NCBI GenBank assembly: GCA_948467545.1
Contig: CAOKER010000003.1
Span: 167,500 to 231,499 of the forward strand
DNA from: an uncultured Eubacteriales bacterium
Lineage (GTDB): Bacteria; Bacillota; Clostridia; Oscillospirales; CAG-272
DNA: 64,000 nucleotides
Reading direction: 5' to 3'
In this document: positions 1 to 9,027 of the stretch, one piece after another
Numbering within the stretch: position 1 is the first letter of the stretch
Layout of the letters: each line of letters opens with the position of its first letter
Notes under the pieces: generated by a model
Databases searched by the model: none
What the model was told of the DNA's origin: nothing
Seen by the model: the letters and a program-made list of their open reading frames with translations, nothing else
Position numbers and translations under genes: made by a program

Positions 1-2
1 TA

Positions 3-608
3 ACCACAATGTTGGGAACGGGCTGCCGCATAGGGGAGATTCTCGGTCTGCGGTGGGAGGACTGCGACTTTGAGCAGAATATTATCAGCATAAACCACAC
101 ATTGATATACCGGAAGTTTACGGATGAGGCTTGCCATTATGCCGTAACCACACCAAAAACGAAAGCGGGCGAACGGATTGTACCTATGCTTTCAGATGTA
201 AAGGAAGCGTTAAAAGCTGAATATAAGCAGCAGCTTGAGGACGGATTTAATGAGAGCGTAGTCGATGGGTATTCCGGTTTCATTTTCAAATCCCGATATA
301 ATAAGGTTATCTCTCCTCACGCAGTAAACAGGGCGCTTGACCGTATTATCAAAGCGTATAATGCACAGGAGGAAGAATTGGCGAAGAAAGAAAAAAGGAA
401 GCCGGAGCTACTACCGCATTTTAGCTGCCATAATCTACGACATACCTTCTGCACACGCTTTTGTGAAAATGAAACAAACCTCAAGATTATTCAGGAGATT
501 ATGGGACACGCCGATATAACAACCACGATGGAGATATATAACGAAGCGACAAAGGAGAAAAAGATAGAGTCCATTGCCGGGCTGGAGGGAAAAATCAAGA
601 TATGCTGA
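3..608 (+). CDS. Tyrosine recombinase/integrase, C-terminal catalytic part (5' end outside window)
   Basis: This is the catalytic half of a phage/Tn916-type tyrosine recombinase, which integrates and excises a mobile element by strand exchange through a phosphotyrosine intermediate. The reading frame is open to the window edge, so the N-terminal arm- and core-binding domains lie outside. The expected residues are visible: Arg in GTGCRIGE, the Lys of the beta-hairpin (KTKAGER), the HNLRH box, the GHADI histidine and the tyrosine in TTMEIYNEA. A terminator hairpin follows eight bases after the stop. Its position next to remnants suggests the end of an integrative element; the attachment site is expected close downstream but I could not define it. 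Confidence 0.93.
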   Translation, partial: TTMLGTGCRIGEILGLRWEDCDFEQNIISINHTLIYRKFTDEACHYAVTTPKTKAGERIVPMLSDVKEALKAEYKQQLEDGFNESVVDGYSGFIFKSRYNKVISPHAVNRALDRIIKAYNAQEEELAKKEKRKPELLPHFSCHNLRHTFCTRFCENETNLKIIQEIMGHADITTTMEIYNEATKEKKIESIAGLEGKIKIC

Positions 609-615
609 TACAAAG

Positions 616-650
616 GTAGCTTGCCACGACCGGCAGGCTACTTGTTTTTT
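616..650 (+). terminator. Intrinsic terminator of the integrase gene
   Basis: A ten-base-pair stem (616-625 with 632-641, one G-U pair, six-base loop) is followed by TTGTTTTTT. It lies immediately after the integrase stop codon. Confidence 0.8.
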
Positions 651-977
651 AGGTTTAAATGTGTTATACTGTTCTCTACAAGAAGTAAGAAACAAGCAAT
701 TCAGAGGCTTCAATTCGATATGCTTCATCGCTGAACAATGTAAACACCACCGGATTTTTACGACAGAATTTACGACAAACCAAATCAGAATACGCTGATT
801 TATGGAAGGTTATGTGAAACAATGAAGTCGTTTTGGATTAACGAAGTCAGGGAAAAGCAGGATAAAACAGGGTACATCGTATGCCCCACGGAAATCCCGA
901 CGATGAAGCCTTTGGACTAATAAGTTAAGATAAGCCGGGACTTGAGGCAATTTAATATAAAATATATTGTGACATTT

Positions 978-1109
978 ATGTTAAACCTTAGAAATGGAAG
1001 TAAAGTACCGTTTCCGTAAGAACTTTCAGAGGGATATACTCACAAAGCACTTTACTTTATATCTAATGTCAGCGTTGATAAAATTGAAATGCTGGTGGAA
1101 AATTTTTAG
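978..1109 (+). pseudogene. Short broken reading frame
   Basis: One frame reads MLNLRNGSKVPFP, then a TAA stop, then about 29 more sense codons ending in KIEMLVENF and a TAG stop. The second half has coding-like composition. It looks like the end of a decayed gene; the family is not recognised. Confidence 0.3.
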
Positions 1110-1152
1110 TAATTCATAATGAGCCTATTTTCTTTATTTTAGAGTTACCCGT

Positions 1153-1180
1153 AACCCTGTATATGTTTATATACAGGGTT
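1153..1180 (+). repeat. Perfect 12-bp stem hairpin
   Basis: AACCCTGTATAT at 1153-1164 is followed, after a four-base loop, by its exact reverse complement at 1169-1180. There is no long T run after it. It may end whatever transcript crosses the debris upstream, or fold in the leader of the AraC gene that starts 100 bases later. Confidence 0.45.
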
Positions 1181-1279
1181 CTCCTGTATAATTGAAACGA
1201 ATTTTATTTATTAAAACCGCAATTTTTATCAATTATTTTACTATCGGTTATGATATAATAAAATTGTGGAGATAAAATT

Positions 1280-2104
1280 ATGGAACATATACAAATTCAA
1301 TACGTATTGGATTATATCGAAGTACATTTAAAAGATGATCTTGATATTAAGACGCTCGCACAGGTATCAGGTTATTCCGAATACCATTTTATCCGTGTTT
1401 TTAGAAAATATGTCTGTCTTACACCGGCGGATTATATTCGCAAGCGCAGAATTTCGGAAATTGTACTTCGTATCGGAGAAACAAAACGTCCGATATCGGA
1501 TATCGCTTTTGAATACGGGTTTAATTCTAAAGAAAATTTTACACGTGCTTTTAAAAAAGAACATAATATTTTGCCGACGGAGTGGAAAACATCAAACTGC
1601 AGTTTGAGATTATTTATGCCTTTTGAGTTTGAAAAGGCACATCCGAAACCGTCGGTATCAATGAAGTATGTAGAAAGTTTTTTTCTGACGGCATATCAAT
1701 TTAATAATGATTTTCCTCCAAACTGCTGGAATAAATACAATTCTGAAAATCGTTCTGTCAAGTTGTCCGGCGGCGATATTGTCGAAGATTTTGGTGCAAT
1801 GATATGGGATAGCGGAAAGAAATGCTTACGTTATTATATAGGAATAAAAACCGACTTTGCAAGAGGAGATATTTCGGACACTATACAGCTGAAAATAAAT
1901 GCCGGATTATATGCTGTTTTTGAGACTCCGCCTGCAGGACAACATAATTTTGTATATACAGTGCGAGAGACTTGGAATTGGATTTATGATGATTGGTTAC
2001 CAAACAGCGGATATTTTAGAGCCGAAGGATATGAGTTTGAAAGTTATATAGAAATCAGTAAAAAATATATTGAACAAATATATATACCAATAAAAAAGGA
2101 GTAA
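1280..2104 (+). CDS. AraC-family regulator with C-terminal GyrI-like effector-binding domain
   Basis: The first ~105 residues form a two-HTH AraC/XylS DNA-binding domain (LAQVSGYSEYHFIRVFRKYV and IAFEYGFNSKENFTRAFKKE are the two recognition regions). The remaining ~165 residues resemble the GyrI/AraC_E_bind fold, with the typical GLYAVFETP and WNWIYDDWLPNSGY segments. This N-HTH/C-effector order is that of Rob- and SoxS-type activators that sense small amphipathic molecules. The next gene, six bases downstream, encodes a free copy of the same kind of ligand-binding domain, so the two are probably co-transcribed and sense related compounds. Confidence 0.9.
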   Translation: MEHIQIQYVLDYIEVHLKDDLDIKTLAQVSGYSEYHFIRVFRKYVCLTPADYIRKRRISEIVLRIGETKRPISDIAFEYGFNSKENFTRAFKKEHNILPTEWKTSNCSLRLFMPFEFEKAHPKPSVSMKYVESFFLTAYQFNNDFPPNCWNKYNSENRSVKLSGGDIVEDFGAMIWDSGKKCLRYYIGIKTDFARGDISDTIQLKINAGLYAVFETPPAGQHNFVYTVRETWNWIYDDWLPNSGYFRAEGYEFESYIEISKKYIEQIYIPIKKE

Positions 2105-2110
2105 AAAATC

Positions 2111-2614
2111 ATGGCAGAAATTATTAAGGTATTTAAAGAGAATATTCCCACAATGAGATTTATAGGGAAAAAGTATGACGGCTTTGGGAATTGGGGTGAA
2201 TGGTGGCAAAACGGGTGGTTTGATTTGATAGAAAAGGCAATGGGCGGCACCGATAAAATTATATCCGTTTGGGAAAACGGAGGTGGTTATATAGGAGTAG
2301 AAAAACGGGCTGAGGGGCAACTTCTTGAGTATTATATTGGAATGCTTACTCCGGAGAATACACCTGTTCCTGATGGATTCCTTAACATTGATTTTAACAA
2401 TCTTAATTTGGGAACTTGCTGGATCCATGGTAAGGAAAGTGAGGTTCACGATACAAGTGCATGCAGAGAGAGGCTTGAGGAGAACGGAATTCAGCTGTGG
2501 CAAGATAAGGACGGTGCTGTTTGGTCCTTTGAAAATTGTTTGTGCCCTCGGTATACAACGCCCGATGATAAAGGAAACGTGATTCTTGATTATTGCTATT
2601 TTGTAATAAAGTAA
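2111..2614 (+). CDS. Stand-alone GyrI-like small-molecule-binding protein
   Basis: A 167-residue protein resembling the GyrI-like (SOUL/effector-binding) superfamily: N-terminal strand with MRFIGKKYDG, a tryptophan-rich helix (WGEWWQNGWFDLI), GGYIGVEK and a C-terminal LDYCYFVIK strand. Such proteins bind or hydrolyse hydrophobic ligands and often accompany AraC regulators with the same domain. It starts six bases after the AraC stop codon, with an AAAAAGGAG Shine-Dalgarno inside the preceding gene. No DNA-binding segment is present. Confidence 0.8.
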   Translation: MAEIIKVFKENIPTMRFIGKKYDGFGNWGEWWQNGWFDLIEKAMGGTDKIISVWENGGGYIGVEKRAEGQLLEYYIGMLTPENTPVPDGFLNIDFNNLNLGTCWIHGKESEVHDTSACRERLEENGIQLWQDKDGAVWSFENCLCPRYTTPDDKGNVILDYCYFVIK

Positions 2615-2709
2615 TTTCTAAAAAGATTTGAAGCAGAAATTCAATCTGTATAAGTTATATAGTTTTTGTATACGTGGGAGGTGAAATTATCTGATAAATT
2701 TTACTTTAA

Positions 2710-3483
2710 ACATACTATCAGACCGATTCGAATATTTCACTGACAGATTCTAAACGTGCAGATGATAATTTTATTTTATGGTCGCTTATTCCCTATATTG
2801 CAGCGCGGTCCGGAGAAAAGCTTACGGATGAAGGTATTTCTTTTGATGATGTTGCAACGATCCGTCCGGATGGAGGAAACAATATTTGCCATGCATGTGT
2901 AGTACCGGATAACATGGTTTTACCGGATAACTATGTGTATATGAATAATTGGAGCGGACCGATGTGGAACTCTGACGGTAAGCACGTTCTATGGAATATT
3001 GACAGCGAGTGGTCGGAAAATAGAGCGGATTTCTATGTGCCATATGCCGAGTCTGCCAGACGTGTTCTTTCACTTTATGAAAGAGAGCTTGCTGACCGCC
3101 TTTCCAAGGACGAGTATGCATAGCTGGCGGAGCGCGGATTTATAAAAACTAACGGGGATTATGACGGGAATTTCAAAGCGTCATGGCAGATTGTTGTTCT
3201 TGAAAACAAAGAAATACAAACAAAACTTCTTGCTATAGGAGACAAAATCAAAGAAAAGTATAAAAGTGAGTTTGATTCTTTAAAAGTGCAGTATACTAAG
3301 GCCGAGTTAGAATCTGTTCCGGCGCATCTGCAAAAGATTAAGAAATATGAACTGCAGTTTTTATTTAACTCCGACGGATGGTTCCTATTACATTGTATCA
3401 AAACTCTCCTGGGAAACGGCAAATTGCATGAACCTACCGTAAATCAGAAAAAATCCTTAACTACATTAATTACTAATGCATAA
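2710..3483 (+). pseudogene. Unknown gene interrupted by an in-frame amber codon
   Basis: One frame is open from 2710 to 3483 except for a single TAG at 3121-3123. Sequence on both sides looks like one protein: upstream it includes LWSLIPYIAARSGEK and NIDSEWSENRADFYVPYA, downstream LAERGFIKTNGDYDGNFKAS and a lysine-rich helical tail. There is no good start codon at the left end, because a stop at 2707 precedes the frame, so the N-terminus is missing too. Other genes here use TAG as a normal stop, so recoding is unlikely. I do not recognise the family. A strong hairpin follows directly. Confidence 0.6.
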
Positions 3484-3488
3484 CACCG

Positions 3489-3513
3489 GCCGCCGCAGTT
3501 TTTCTGCGGCGGC
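3489..3513 (+). terminator. Strong GC-rich hairpin after the broken gene
   Basis: A perfect ten-base-pair stem, GCCGCCGCAG (3489-3498) with its complement (3504-3513), closes a loop of five T. The U tract after it is weak. It sits five bases after the stop of the 2710-3483 gene. Confidence 0.6.
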
Positions 3514-3691
3514 TATCTCTATTTATGGAAATTTTTAAAAATGGAAATTTACAGCATAGTTTGTTGCTTTGATAAACATGACTGGGGTACACTTCATAAG
3601 AAAGTGTACCCCAAAATGGTGCCCTTATTTGTTTTTTGCCGCGATACAATCAGATGCCGAATTATATAAACTGAAATTATTTCGGTTATAA

Positions 3692-3991
3692 TCAGCATAC
3701 GATTTCAAAAACTGTGTCTTTACTTTTCGACGTAACTTCTAATAATTTCATACCGGAAAAACTTTCAAAGTTTTTGCAAAAATTTTCGATACAATCATTA
3801 TTGCTTATTTTTACTCTTATCGTTTTTCCTTTGCCGTAAGTAAAATCCCTATATTTAACGGGGAAGGACATACTTTCGTCATCTGCTATGTTCAAAATAA
3901 TAGTTGTATCTATGAACTTAACAGATACAGGAAAGCCGTCATCAAGTTCTTCTGAATATTTGGTGCCGTTATCGTATATATTAATTTTCAT
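3692..3991 (-). CDS. Small protein encoded with the XRE regulator
   Basis: A 99-residue protein of unknown function. The start at 3991 is chosen because GGTGGAGGA lies just before this ATG; an in-frame ATG further upstream (4036) would lie deep inside the regulator gene. The start overlaps the 3' end of the XRE gene by 11 bases, so translation is probably coupled. The sequence is beta-rich (KINIYDNG, VSVKFIDTTIILNIADDE, KTIRVKISNND) with no signal peptide or membrane segment. It may be a partner or ligand-sensing subunit of the regulator. Confidence 0.7.
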   Translation of the reverse strand: MKINIYDNGTKYSEELDDGFPVSVKFIDTTIILNIADDESMSFPVKYRDFTYGKGKTIRVKISNNDCIENFCKNFESFSGMKLLEVTSKSKDTVFEIVC

Positions 3992-4460
3992 AATCCTCCA
4001 CCAAAATCTGGACCTTACATCCGTTTGTGTCAACATCTACAATAGAACCGACAATTCCGTTTTCGATGAGCTTAATAACTTCTTCCATCTCCGCCAAATG
4101 ATCTTTAACACGATCCTTTACTAATTGACTGTCCGCTAATGTTCGGACTGCCTTTACGGGTATTTTTAGATTAATATTGTTGCCGCTTGTATTTATGTTG
4201 ATTACAACAATTCTTTTGCCGACATCTTCAGGGGCGGCCTCTTTCAGGACGGGCTGCTCCTGATTTCCGTTTAGGAGATAGTCAACGGTGACACCGAAAA
4301 GCTTTGCCATGCGGTTGACCGTGTCAATATCGGGGTAAGATGCATCCGTTTCCCATTTGCTGACCGCCTGAGGTGTTACCATCATAGCTTCCGCGAGCTT
4401 TTCCTGTGTCATGCCCGCCGATTTTCTGACGGACGAGATATTTTCGCCTATGCCTTTCAT
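3981..4460 (-). CDS. XRE-family transcriptional regulator
   Basis: Residues 1-65 are a Cro/C1-type helix-turn-helix (SVRKSAGMTQEKLAEAMMV, followed by TPQAVSKWETDASYPDIDTV and a VDYLLNG linker). The remaining ~95 residues are a beta-rich domain (KRIVVININTSGNNINLKIP) followed by a helix, possibly an oligomerisation or sensor domain. AAAGG lies 12 bases before the start codon. A perfect 14-bp palindrome sits 30 bases upstream, downstream of a weak promoter, so autorepression is likely. The 99-aa protein overlapping its 3' end is probably its partner. Confidence 0.88.
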   Translation of the reverse strand: MKGIGENISSVRKSAGMTQEKLAEAMMVTPQAVSKWETDASYPDIDTVNRMAKLFGVTVDYLLNGNQEQPVLKEAAPEDVGKRIVVININTSGNNINLKIPVKAVRTLADSQLVKDRVKDHLAEMEEVIKLIENGIVGSIVDVDTNGCKVQILVEDYEN

Positions 4461-4489
4461 TGGGAATCAATCCTTTCATCATTTTATTT

Positions 4490-4503
4490 AAGGTGCGCAC
4501 CTT
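4490..4503. promoter_or_regulatory. Probable operator of the XRE regulator
   Basis: AAGGTGCGCACCTT is a perfect palindrome. On the minus strand it lies just after a weak promoter (TTTTCA, 17 bases, TAAAAT) and before the XRE start codon, the usual position for a repressor site in autoregulated Cro/C1 genes. Confidence 0.55.
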
Positions 4504-4644
4504 TAATACACTGTTATTTTACCATAAAAATATTGTTTTGAAAATAGATTTATGGTTGTTTTTTGTATGCCGGCTAAAATAACAGTTGAGATTTAAAAGA
4601 ATTGATATTGAATGGTTATAGATATTATATGGTCTGTAATTATT

Positions 4645-6906
4645 TTATTGATTATCTGCCTTTATAGAATCCGTTCGGTAAATGAACTTTACTTGACCAT
4701 TCATACCGTCGTCAAGTCCCGAAAAATTCTTATAGCTTTTTGATACATCCACTGTGGCTTTCAGGCGGTTTAACAAGTCGGCAAGGTCTCCGTCGACAGC
4801 ATCTGAAAGCTTTTTGATTCCTTGTTCGTTAAATTGGCTTAACCCATCTGAAAGCTGCATTGCACCGTCTTTTAACTGTGTGACGCCGTTCATAAGAGCA
4901 GGCGTCCCATTCTTCAGCTGTAATATTCCGCCGCACAGTTCATTTACTCCGTCGCGAAGCGCAGAAGTGCCGTCCTTTAACGCGTCAGCTCCTTTGTTAA
5001 GCTGTGCGGCTCCGTTTTCCGCGGAATAAACTCCGTCGGTGTAAGCAAGCAGGCCGAGATAGAAGTTATTGTAACTGTCAAGAGACGTTTTAAGCGAAAT
5101 TAATGACTTTGCACCGTCGGAAGCGGCTTTCAGCTGCTGCTGAACAGAATCCGAAGCCATATTTTCAGATATTGCCTGCTGTCTTTGCAGTTCGGTATTT
5201 TCTGTTATTTTATCTCTGACTGACTGGGACTGCATTTGCTCGTCGGTTTTAGCTTCAATAACTGCCTTTATTTCATCGCTTTCCATCTGCTGTGAAATTT
5301 TATCATTTATCAGTTTCTTTGTATTATCGTTTTCCATTTGTGAGTCTATAGCGGTTTCAACAGCATTTTTGATCTCAGCATCAACCGATGCGCTTTCATA
5401 CATGTCTTTTGTCAGCTGTCCGTTTGTTACAGCGGGAATAACCTGTTCTGCGATCTGCTCGCGGACAGCTGCCGTAACTTGTGAGGTTACCTGCTGAAGA
5501 ACGGCTGAGGTCACCTGGGATTCAACCTGTGTTCTTACAGCCTCGGAAACCTTTTCCTCAATTACATTGAGATTTGCGTTTACAGCTTCTGTCACAGATT
5601 GAAGAGCCTTGTTATATACTGAACTTTCGTCGAGTGAAACGATAACGTTGTTGAGCACATCGGTGTAATTTTCTATTGTCAGCTTTTGAACTGACAGTCC
5701 GGCGCCTGAAATCTGAGAATCGGCTGTTGCGAGAAGAGTTTCAAACACCTGTTTTGCTCCTGTCGTAAGCGTGGTATTGTTTGAGGACAGTGAAGACAGT
5801 CCGGACTGAAGCTCGGCGATACCGGACTGAAGCTCTGCCGCTCCGTTGTCCAGATTTGCCGCTCCGGCTTTGAGAGTTTCAGCTCCGTCCGCAAGCTTAT
5901 TAATTCCGGCTACTAATTCTCCCGATTTGTCAAGCAATGCAGAAAGACCTTCGTAAAGCTCCGAAGAACCGTTTATCAATTTATTCATTGCGTTGTTAAG
6001 TTCATCAAAAGCTTCGGGAATATTTTCTGCGGAATCCAATTTTTCCGAATCAAAATTATTAAATAATTCGTTTGCCGCAACTGTTACCGTAATACCGAAT
6101 TCAAAGTTTTGAACGTCGGCGGAAATTTCTATGTAATCAGGAATTTCAAAAGCTTCTTTACCAATATTTAAGTTGTTTTGCAGACCGGGAAATGCGAATC
6201 CGATAATAGCTGTACGATCGCCGTCATTTATCAATTTACCGTTTGATACTTCGACATTGGTAAATATATTGTTGTCAAGCAGCATACCTGTAAGCATTGC
6301 AAACGGTACATATATTTTTTCCTGTTTGCCGTCTATATCTACCGTTTCGTACTGACGGTTGTCGTAATTAAAGCGGATAATGACATGGCCGCTTTTACCT
6401 GCAAGCTCGGACGAAGATATTGTTTTTCCGTCGAGCCGGTATGAGACAGAGATTCCTACAGGAAGTTCTTTTTCAATTGTTCCCTGATAATATATATCAT
6501 TGCCCTGTGCGTCCCACACTTTGGCATTTTCACCGTTTATTGAATAAGTTTCATTGCTCTTTACATTAGTGATGTCGGAAAGATCACTTTTGTCGGAAAT
6601 ACTGTTTGAACCAATGCTGTTTTTAATCCAGTCGCTGACGATTATCTTTTGTACCTCTCCGTCGGCCGAAGCGAGAACATATACTGTCTCGTCCTTTGAT
6701 ATTCCCAATGTATCGGAGAAAGAATTTTCGTTGTCTGCTTCCGAAAGCCCGGCAATGTTATATTTGTCCACATCCGATTTACTGTTTTCATCATCTGTTT
6801 TGTTTATAATTTTATCGGAGTTCAACGCATAAACTGCTCCGGCAGTTCCGGCGATAACTGCTGCGCAAAGACTTACCGATATTACTTTATTTACTATTTT
6901 ATTCAT
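4645..6906 (-). CDS. Secreted YhgE/Pip-like coiled-coil protein, last gene of MMPL operon
   Basis: A 753-residue exported protein. Residues 1-28 form an uncleaved anchor or signal peptide (VISVSLCAAVIAGTAGAVYA). Residues ~140-290 are a beta-rich domain. Two blocks of the LxxGxxxLxxG heptad type typical of YhgE/Pip proteins lie at ~305-375 and ~640-715. Between them is a Val/Gln-rich coiled coil. Unlike classic YhgE/Pip it has no C-terminal membrane helices. Its ATG overlaps the stop of the MMPL gene (ATGA), so it is translationally coupled. It may be an extracellular stalk or adaptor for that exporter; this is inferred from family and context. Confidence 0.78.
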   Translation of the reverse strand: MNKIVNKVISVSLCAAVIAGTAGAVYALNSDKIINKTDDENSKSDVDKYNIAGLSEADNENSFSDTLGISKDETVYVLASADGEVQKIIVSDWIKNSIGSNSISDKSDLSDITNVKSNETYSINGENAKVWDAQGNDIYYQGTIEKELPVGISVSYRLDGKTISSSELAGKSGHVIIRFNYDNRQYETVDIDGKQEKIYVPFAMLTGMLLDNNIFTNVEVSNGKLINDGDRTAIIGFAFPGLQNNLNIGKEAFEIPDYIEISADVQNFEFGITVTVAANELFNNFDSEKLDSAENIPEAFDELNNAMNKLINGSSELYEGLSALLDKSGELVAGINKLADGAETLKAGAANLDNGAAELQSGIAELQSGLSSLSSNNTTLTTGAKQVFETLLATADSQISGAGLSVQKLTIENYTDVLNNVIVSLDESSVYNKALQSVTEAVNANLNVIEEKVSEAVRTQVESQVTSAVLQQVTSQVTAAVREQIAEQVIPAVTNGQLTKDMYESASVDAEIKNAVETAIDSQMENDNTKKLINDKISQQMESDEIKAVIEAKTDEQMQSQSVRDKITENTELQRQQAISENMASDSVQQQLKAASDGAKSLISLKTSLDSYNNFYLGLLAYTDGVYSAENGAAQLNKGADALKDGTSALRDGVNELCGGILQLKNGTPALMNGVTQLKDGAMQLSDGLSQFNEQGIKKLSDAVDGDLADLLNRLKATVDVSKSYKNFSGLDDGMNGQVKFIYRTDSIKADNQ

Positions 6907-8999
6907 TGTATTGATACCTCTGCATTATTTGTATTTATTTTGGTCATTCCGATTGTTGTTTTACAGATTAACTTATCTAACAGCATAAACATAGCGGGCA
7001 GTATAAAAATAACCAGCAGCATACTTATTACGGCTCCGCGCGCCATCAGCATGCACATAGAACTGATAATTTCAATGTCCGAATAGAGAGCGACTCCAAA
7101 AGTTGCTGCGAACAGTCCCATACCGGATACTATAATAGACGGAATTGAAGTATAAAGTGCGGTATGAATTGCGCTGCGTTTGTCCGCTCCGCCCATTCTT
7201 TCCGCTTTATATCTGGTTGTCAGAAGAATTGCGTAGTCAACGGTTGCGCCGAGTTCGATTGTACTTATACAGATTGGCGTTATAAACGCCATGCTCTGAC
7301 CGAGATAATGCGGTAAACCGAGATTGATAAATATACCGAATTCGATTACTGCTATTAAAATAACAGGAAGCGAAATACTCTTTTCTACAAGCATAATTAT
7401 AATAAAAATAGCAATTATGGAGATTGCATTTACTACCTTAAAATCATGATCGGTAGTCTCAATCATATCCTTCATACATGGCGCCTCTCCGATCAGCATT
7501 CCGTTTTCATCGTATTTTTTGAGAATACTGTTCAAACTGTCAAGCTGATTATTTACCTCATCGCTTGCAACTCTGTATTCAGAGTTTATAAGTAAGAGTT
7601 CCCACCGGTCGCTTTTCAAAATTCCGCTGATGCTTTCCGGAATAATCTCTTCAGGAACACGTGAACCGATTACGGATTCCAAGCTAAGAACATATTTTAC
7701 TCCGTCGACTTGTTCCATTTCGTAGGTCATTTCATGAATTGATTTTGCCGTGAGATTTGAATTTACAAGTATCATATGAGTTGATGAAATATTAAAATCT
7801 TCGCTTAGCTTAGAATTTGAAATTACATAGTTCATGTCTTCGGGAAGACATTCTCCCATATCGTAATAAACTTCATCGTTGGCTTTGTCATATCCGTAAT
7901 AGGACGGGACAATTAATACCGCAAATATTACAAGAAACAGCGGAAAAATTTTTATAATGCCGCCGGCGAATTTATTCATATTTGGTATAATCGACTTGTG
8001 CTTGGTTTTTTGCAAGGGCTTATCAAAGACGAGAATAAGAGACGGGAGTACCGTTACGCAGCCCAGCACACCGAGCAGGACGCCCTTTGCCATAACAATT
8101 CCGAGATCACGTCCGAGAGTGAATGACATAAAACAAAGTGCAATGAAGCCTGCTATCGTAGTTATAGAGCTTCCTACGACGCTTGCAAGAGTTTCTCTTA
8201 TGGCAGCAGCCATAGCATCTTTATGATCTTCAAATTTTTCTCTTTGCTCATTATAGCTGTGCCATAGAAATATGGAGTAGTCCATTGTTACGGCAAGCTG
8301 TAAAACAGCTGACAATGCTTTAGTGATATACGAAATTTCACCTAATATAAAGTTAGTTCCGAGATTTAAAAGAATCATTGAACCTATAGAGGCGAGAAAT
8401 ACAAACGGAACGAGCCAGCTGTCAAGCAGTGTAAGCATTGCAATGCTTGCAAGCAGGACTGCAAGGCCTACGTAAATCGGTTCCTCCTTCTCGCAGAGCT
8501 CTTTTAGGTCCACTACTAAGGCAGTCATACCGGAGACGAAGCATTGTTTTCCCGCCACGGAACGAATTTCCTTAACGGCGTCCATTGTTTCATCACCTGA
8601 TGTTGAGGAATCAAAGAATACAGCCATCAAGGTTGAATGTTCTGTATTAAATTCACTGAATATTTCTTCAGGAAGCATTTCCATCGGAATGGAAAGATCT
8701 GCAAGAGAATCGTACCAGAGAACCGAGTCTACATGTTCTATTTTTTCGATTTTTGTTTTTATTTCGGCGACGTCCTTGTTTTGCATGTCTTCAAATATAA
8801 GAAATGTAAAACCGCCTTTGTTAAAATCCTCCATCAGCTCGTTTTGTCCTATTACCGTATCCATATCTTCCGGCAGGTATGTCAGCATATCGTAGTTTAC
8901 ACGAGTTGTTATCATACCGATTACGGACGGAATCATCAAAAGTAGGGTAATAATCAAAATAGGAATACGATATTTGACTACGGCTTTTGAAAAATGCAT
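6903..8999 (-). CDS. MMPL/RND-family membrane exporter
   Basis: A ~698-residue RND-type transporter of the MmpL/YdfJ family, with two homologous halves. Each half has one helix, a large extracellular domain (e.g. TTRVNYDMLTYLPEDMDTVI and YDMGECLPEDMNYVISNS) and five further helices. The second half keeps the conserved GATVDYAILLTTRYKAE stretch; the first has VTMDYSIFLWHSYNE. These carry the Asp-Tyr proton-relay pair of TM4 in the family. The start at 8999 is preferred (AGAAGG nine bases upstream); an in-frame ATG at 9053 would overlap the previous gene. It probably exports lipids or amphipathic compounds under TetR control. Confidence 0.92.
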   Translation of the reverse strand: MHFSKAVVKYRIPILIITLLLMIPSVIGMITTRVNYDMLTYLPEDMDTVIGQNELMEDFNKGGFTFLIFEDMQNKDVAEIKTKIEKIEHVDSVLWYDSLADLSIPMEMLPEEIFSEFNTEHSTLMAVFFDSSTSGDETMDAVKEIRSVAGKQCFVSGMTALVVDLKELCEKEEPIYVGLAVLLASIAMLTLLDSWLVPFVFLASIGSMILLNLGTNFILGEISYITKALSAVLQLAVTMDYSIFLWHSYNEQREKFEDHKDAMAAAIRETLASVVGSSITTIAGFIALCFMSFTLGRDLGIVMAKGVLLGVLGCVTVLPSLILVFDKPLQKTKHKSIIPNMNKFAGGIIKIFPLFLVIFAVLIVPSYYGYDKANDEVYYDMGECLPEDMNYVISNSKLSEDFNISSTHMILVNSNLTAKSIHEMTYEMEQVDGVKYVLSLESVIGSRVPEEIIPESISGILKSDRWELLLINSEYRVASDEVNNQLDSLNSILKKYDENGMLIGEAPCMKDMIETTDHDFKVVNAISIIAIFIIIMLVEKSISLPVILIAVIEFGIFINLGLPHYLGQSMAFITPICISTIELGATVDYAILLTTRYKAERMGGADKRSAIHTALYTSIPSIIVSGMGLFAATFGVALYSDIEIISSMCMLMARGAVISMLLVIFILPAMFMLLDKLICKTTIGMTKINTNNAEVSIQ

Positions 9000-9027
9000 T
9001 GTAATTGACCTTCTTTCTTTCAAACTG

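Larger units (their letters stand above)
651..1279. other. Long gap downstream of integrase with gene debris
   Basis: No intact gene is visible. A 32-codon reading frame at 822-920 (+) ends in TEIPTMKPLD and looks like a gene tail. A second fragment lies at 978-1109. Between them I see no recognisable attachment site or RNA. The region probably holds the junction of the integrated element that owns the upstream integrase, followed by chromosomal debris and the leader of the AraC gene. Confidence 0.4.

Noticed and set aside
3121..3123. Pyrrolysine or other TAG recoding
   Set aside because: Other genes here end in TAG, no downstream insertion signal is seen, and the gene already lacks its N-terminus.
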